Assembly: GCA_950106755.1 (NCBI GenBank)
Contig: OX467092.1
Span: forward strand, 5,456,001-5,520,000
DNA: 64,000 nucleotides
Direction of reading: 5' to 3'
Source of the DNA: Climacium dendroides
Taxonomy: Eukaryota > Streptophyta > Bryopsida > Hypnales > Climaciaceae
The translations under genes were made by a program, and so were the position numbers. The notes beneath the pieces were generated by a model. It did no database searches and was not told the DNA's origin. It saw nothing but the letters and a program-made list of their open reading frames with translations. How positions within the stretch are numbered: position 1 is the stretch's first letter; every line of letters begins with the position of its first letter. Positions 62,160 to 64,000 of the stretch are shown here, one piece after another.

Positions 62160-64000
62160 AATTTCTTGCTTCAAAAAATTGAATTGTCGCATTCCAATGC
62201 CATAAATAAGTTAGCAATAAATACATGTTGGAAGAGCCTTGGTAAAGAAATTGGTAAAATTATCCACTGATATAATCTTCTTGACTTCAAGTGCTTAATT
62301 TGTAATCAAGTCATGGATAAAACTAAAATATTTTAAATCAATATATTTAGTTTGATCACTCTTAACAAAATTCATTTGCATTTGTGAAACAAAAGCACTG
62401 CGTCTTCGTATAAGACGGTTGGAGAATCATCATGTGATAATCCACAATTTGTTTGAATAAATTTATCAATATATCTTAATCAGATGCATGTACAAGATGC
62501 CTCATGCAAAACAATAATTTCTGCATAATTGAATGATGTTGCAATTATTGTTTGCTTTATCATTTTTCAATATATTGTCGCTCTATCATAAAAAATATAA
62601 CCGTGTTGAGACTTATATGTTGCAAGGTCAGATCTATAGCTAACATCAACATATCTAACAAATTTGGGATCTACTGATTTAGTATAATGTAATTTTAAAA
62701 TTTTAGTTCCTTTCAAATAACGAAAAAGGTGTTTAATACCATTTCAATGTTGTAGTGTGTAATGGGCATTATGCCTTATGAAGACATTAATTGCAAATGC
62801 AATGTCAGGCCTTCTAGATGTAGCCAAATATCAAAGTGTTTCAACCGCAGTGAGGTATGGATATTGTTCATTTAATGGTTCCTCCTCTTCATAAGGACGA
62901 TAAGGATCATCACCTTTATTTCTATAACCAACCATAGGTATAGAGAGTAGACATGCATCTATTGAATTGAATCTTTTTAACATTCTGTTAATTTAAGTCA
63001 TTAGAGAAAGAAAAATACTACCATCTTTCATATGAAAAATTTGTAGACCAATGCAGAAGGTAGTTTTCTCAAAAAATTTCATCTCAAATTTATGAATAAG
63101 GAATTGAGTTGTAGTAATACATGTAGATTTGATGCCCACAAAGTTCAAATCATCAACATATACTACAATGATCACAAATTCATATTAATCTCGTTTGATA
63201 AAGAGACATAGAAGTAAAAAATCATTTATAAAGTCATGCTCAATAAAATAATCCCGTAGTCATTGGTATTATATAAGTCCAAATTGTTTAAGATCATATA
63301 ATGCTTATTATAATTTAATACCGCAATATTTTTCGGGAATAGGTACAATTTGATTAGTAGTTTTAAAACCAAGTGGGACTTTCATATAAATGTTAGCATA
63401 AAATGAGTTGTATAAGTAGGTAGTGATTACATCCATTAGATACATCTCAAGGATGGTGTATACTGTCATTTCAATAAGATATTGTAAAGTAATAAAATTC
63501 ATAACTAGTGAATACGTAGAATCATAATCAATGCCAAATTTTTGTGTAAAACCTTGAGCAACAAGATAGACTTTATAACAGATAATTTGATATTTTCATC
63601 ACGTTTGCGCACAAATATCAGCTTGTATTTAAGCGGTTGAGAAGTGAAATTATTCACAACATGTCTAAAAACTTATCTCTTTTGTAAAGAAACATTCTTC
63701 TTTTCAATAGCAACTTTTCACTTTAGCTAATTTAAGTGACGCATCGCTTCATCAATGTAACTCAGTTCTGGATCATTTTTCTCGCAATTTTTTTTCTACA
63801 ATCATATAAATGAATGATTCATTTATTTCAATTTTCGCCCTGTCCCAAATATCACCAATACTGTAGTACATTATAGATAACTCTGTATTCAACTTAGACT
63901 TGGCTTGGTCATGAGTAATAATCTCTCCGTCAAAAATTGTAGTGATATTAAATGAAGATGGACAATTTGATGCGAGTGAATCTATAAAATTGACATTGGT
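62160..64000 (-). mobile_element. Decayed Ty1/copia retrotransposon, RT-RNase H part of pol
   Basis: Read on the minus strand from the right edge: a VAQGFTQKFGIDYDSTYS-like RT start (63590-63510), the IYMKVPLGF block (63400-63380), the catalytic YVDDLNFVG (63170-63140), the PYLTAVETL-YLATSRRPDIAFAIN junction (62865-62790), and RNase H blocks NGIKHLFRYLKGT (62745-62705), YKSQHGYIF (62620-62590) and AEIIVLHEAS (62525-62495). It ends near the FTKALP motif (62250-62225). This order is diagnostic of copia. Frameshifts and stops make it non-functional. The 5' part and one LTR lie beyond the window. Confidence 0.88.

Noticed and set aside
1..64000. CRISPR arrays, bacterial operons or rRNA genes
   Set aside because: The tandem repeats seen lack unique spacers, all genes are spliced and eukaryotic, and no rRNA sequence was recognised.

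Overview
This window looks like nuclear DNA of a land plant. It has spliced genes with GT-AG introns, a plastid-type alpha-glucan, water dikinase, a plant-type fatty acid amide hydrolase, an ER GRP94 chaperone, a eukaryotic tRNA-Leu, and plant CACTA and Ty1/copia debris. The fairly compact introns and a psq/CENPB-type helix-turn-helix gene suggest a bryophyte or other non-seed plant, but that is inference. I could not name a species.

Layout: 1-4317 is AT-rich repeat-bearing DNA. 4318-11857 (+) is a complete 17-exon GRP94/endoplasmin gene. 11858-14880 is AT-rich with no gene. 14881-17567 is the presumed promoter and 5' leader of the next gene. 17568-29816 (+) is a complete 32-exon glucan, water dikinase (GWD1) gene. 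31163-36134 (+) is a multi-exon gene for an unrecognised serine-rich coiled-coil protein. 36600-44621 (-) is a complete 21-exon fatty acid amide hydrolase gene, tail-to-tail with the previous gene, and its intron 19 holds a tRNA-Leu(CAG) on the opposite strand. 45000-49880 is AT-rich with no gene. 50712-53761 (+) is a GC-rich six-exon gene for a protein with psq/CENPB DNA-binding folds and no transposase catalytic domain. 53762-64000 is AT-rich, with a 1.37-kb non-autonomous CACTA element (58185-59551) and a decayed Ty1/copia pol region at the right edge.

The exon models were built by hand. Reading frames were carried across every junction; for the GRP94, GWD and FAAH genes every junction closes in frame and the assembled protein runs end to end against the known family. 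The genes do not form a pathway: GWD phosphorylates plastid starch, GRP94 folds proteins in the ER, and FAAH degrades N-acylethanolamines. The most novel material is the unnamed coiled-coil gene, the psq/CENPB gene, a diverged repeat pair flanking the gene island, a 61-bp duplication across the FAAH stop codon, and a copia frame whose only stops are TGA, mostly at expected tryptophan positions.
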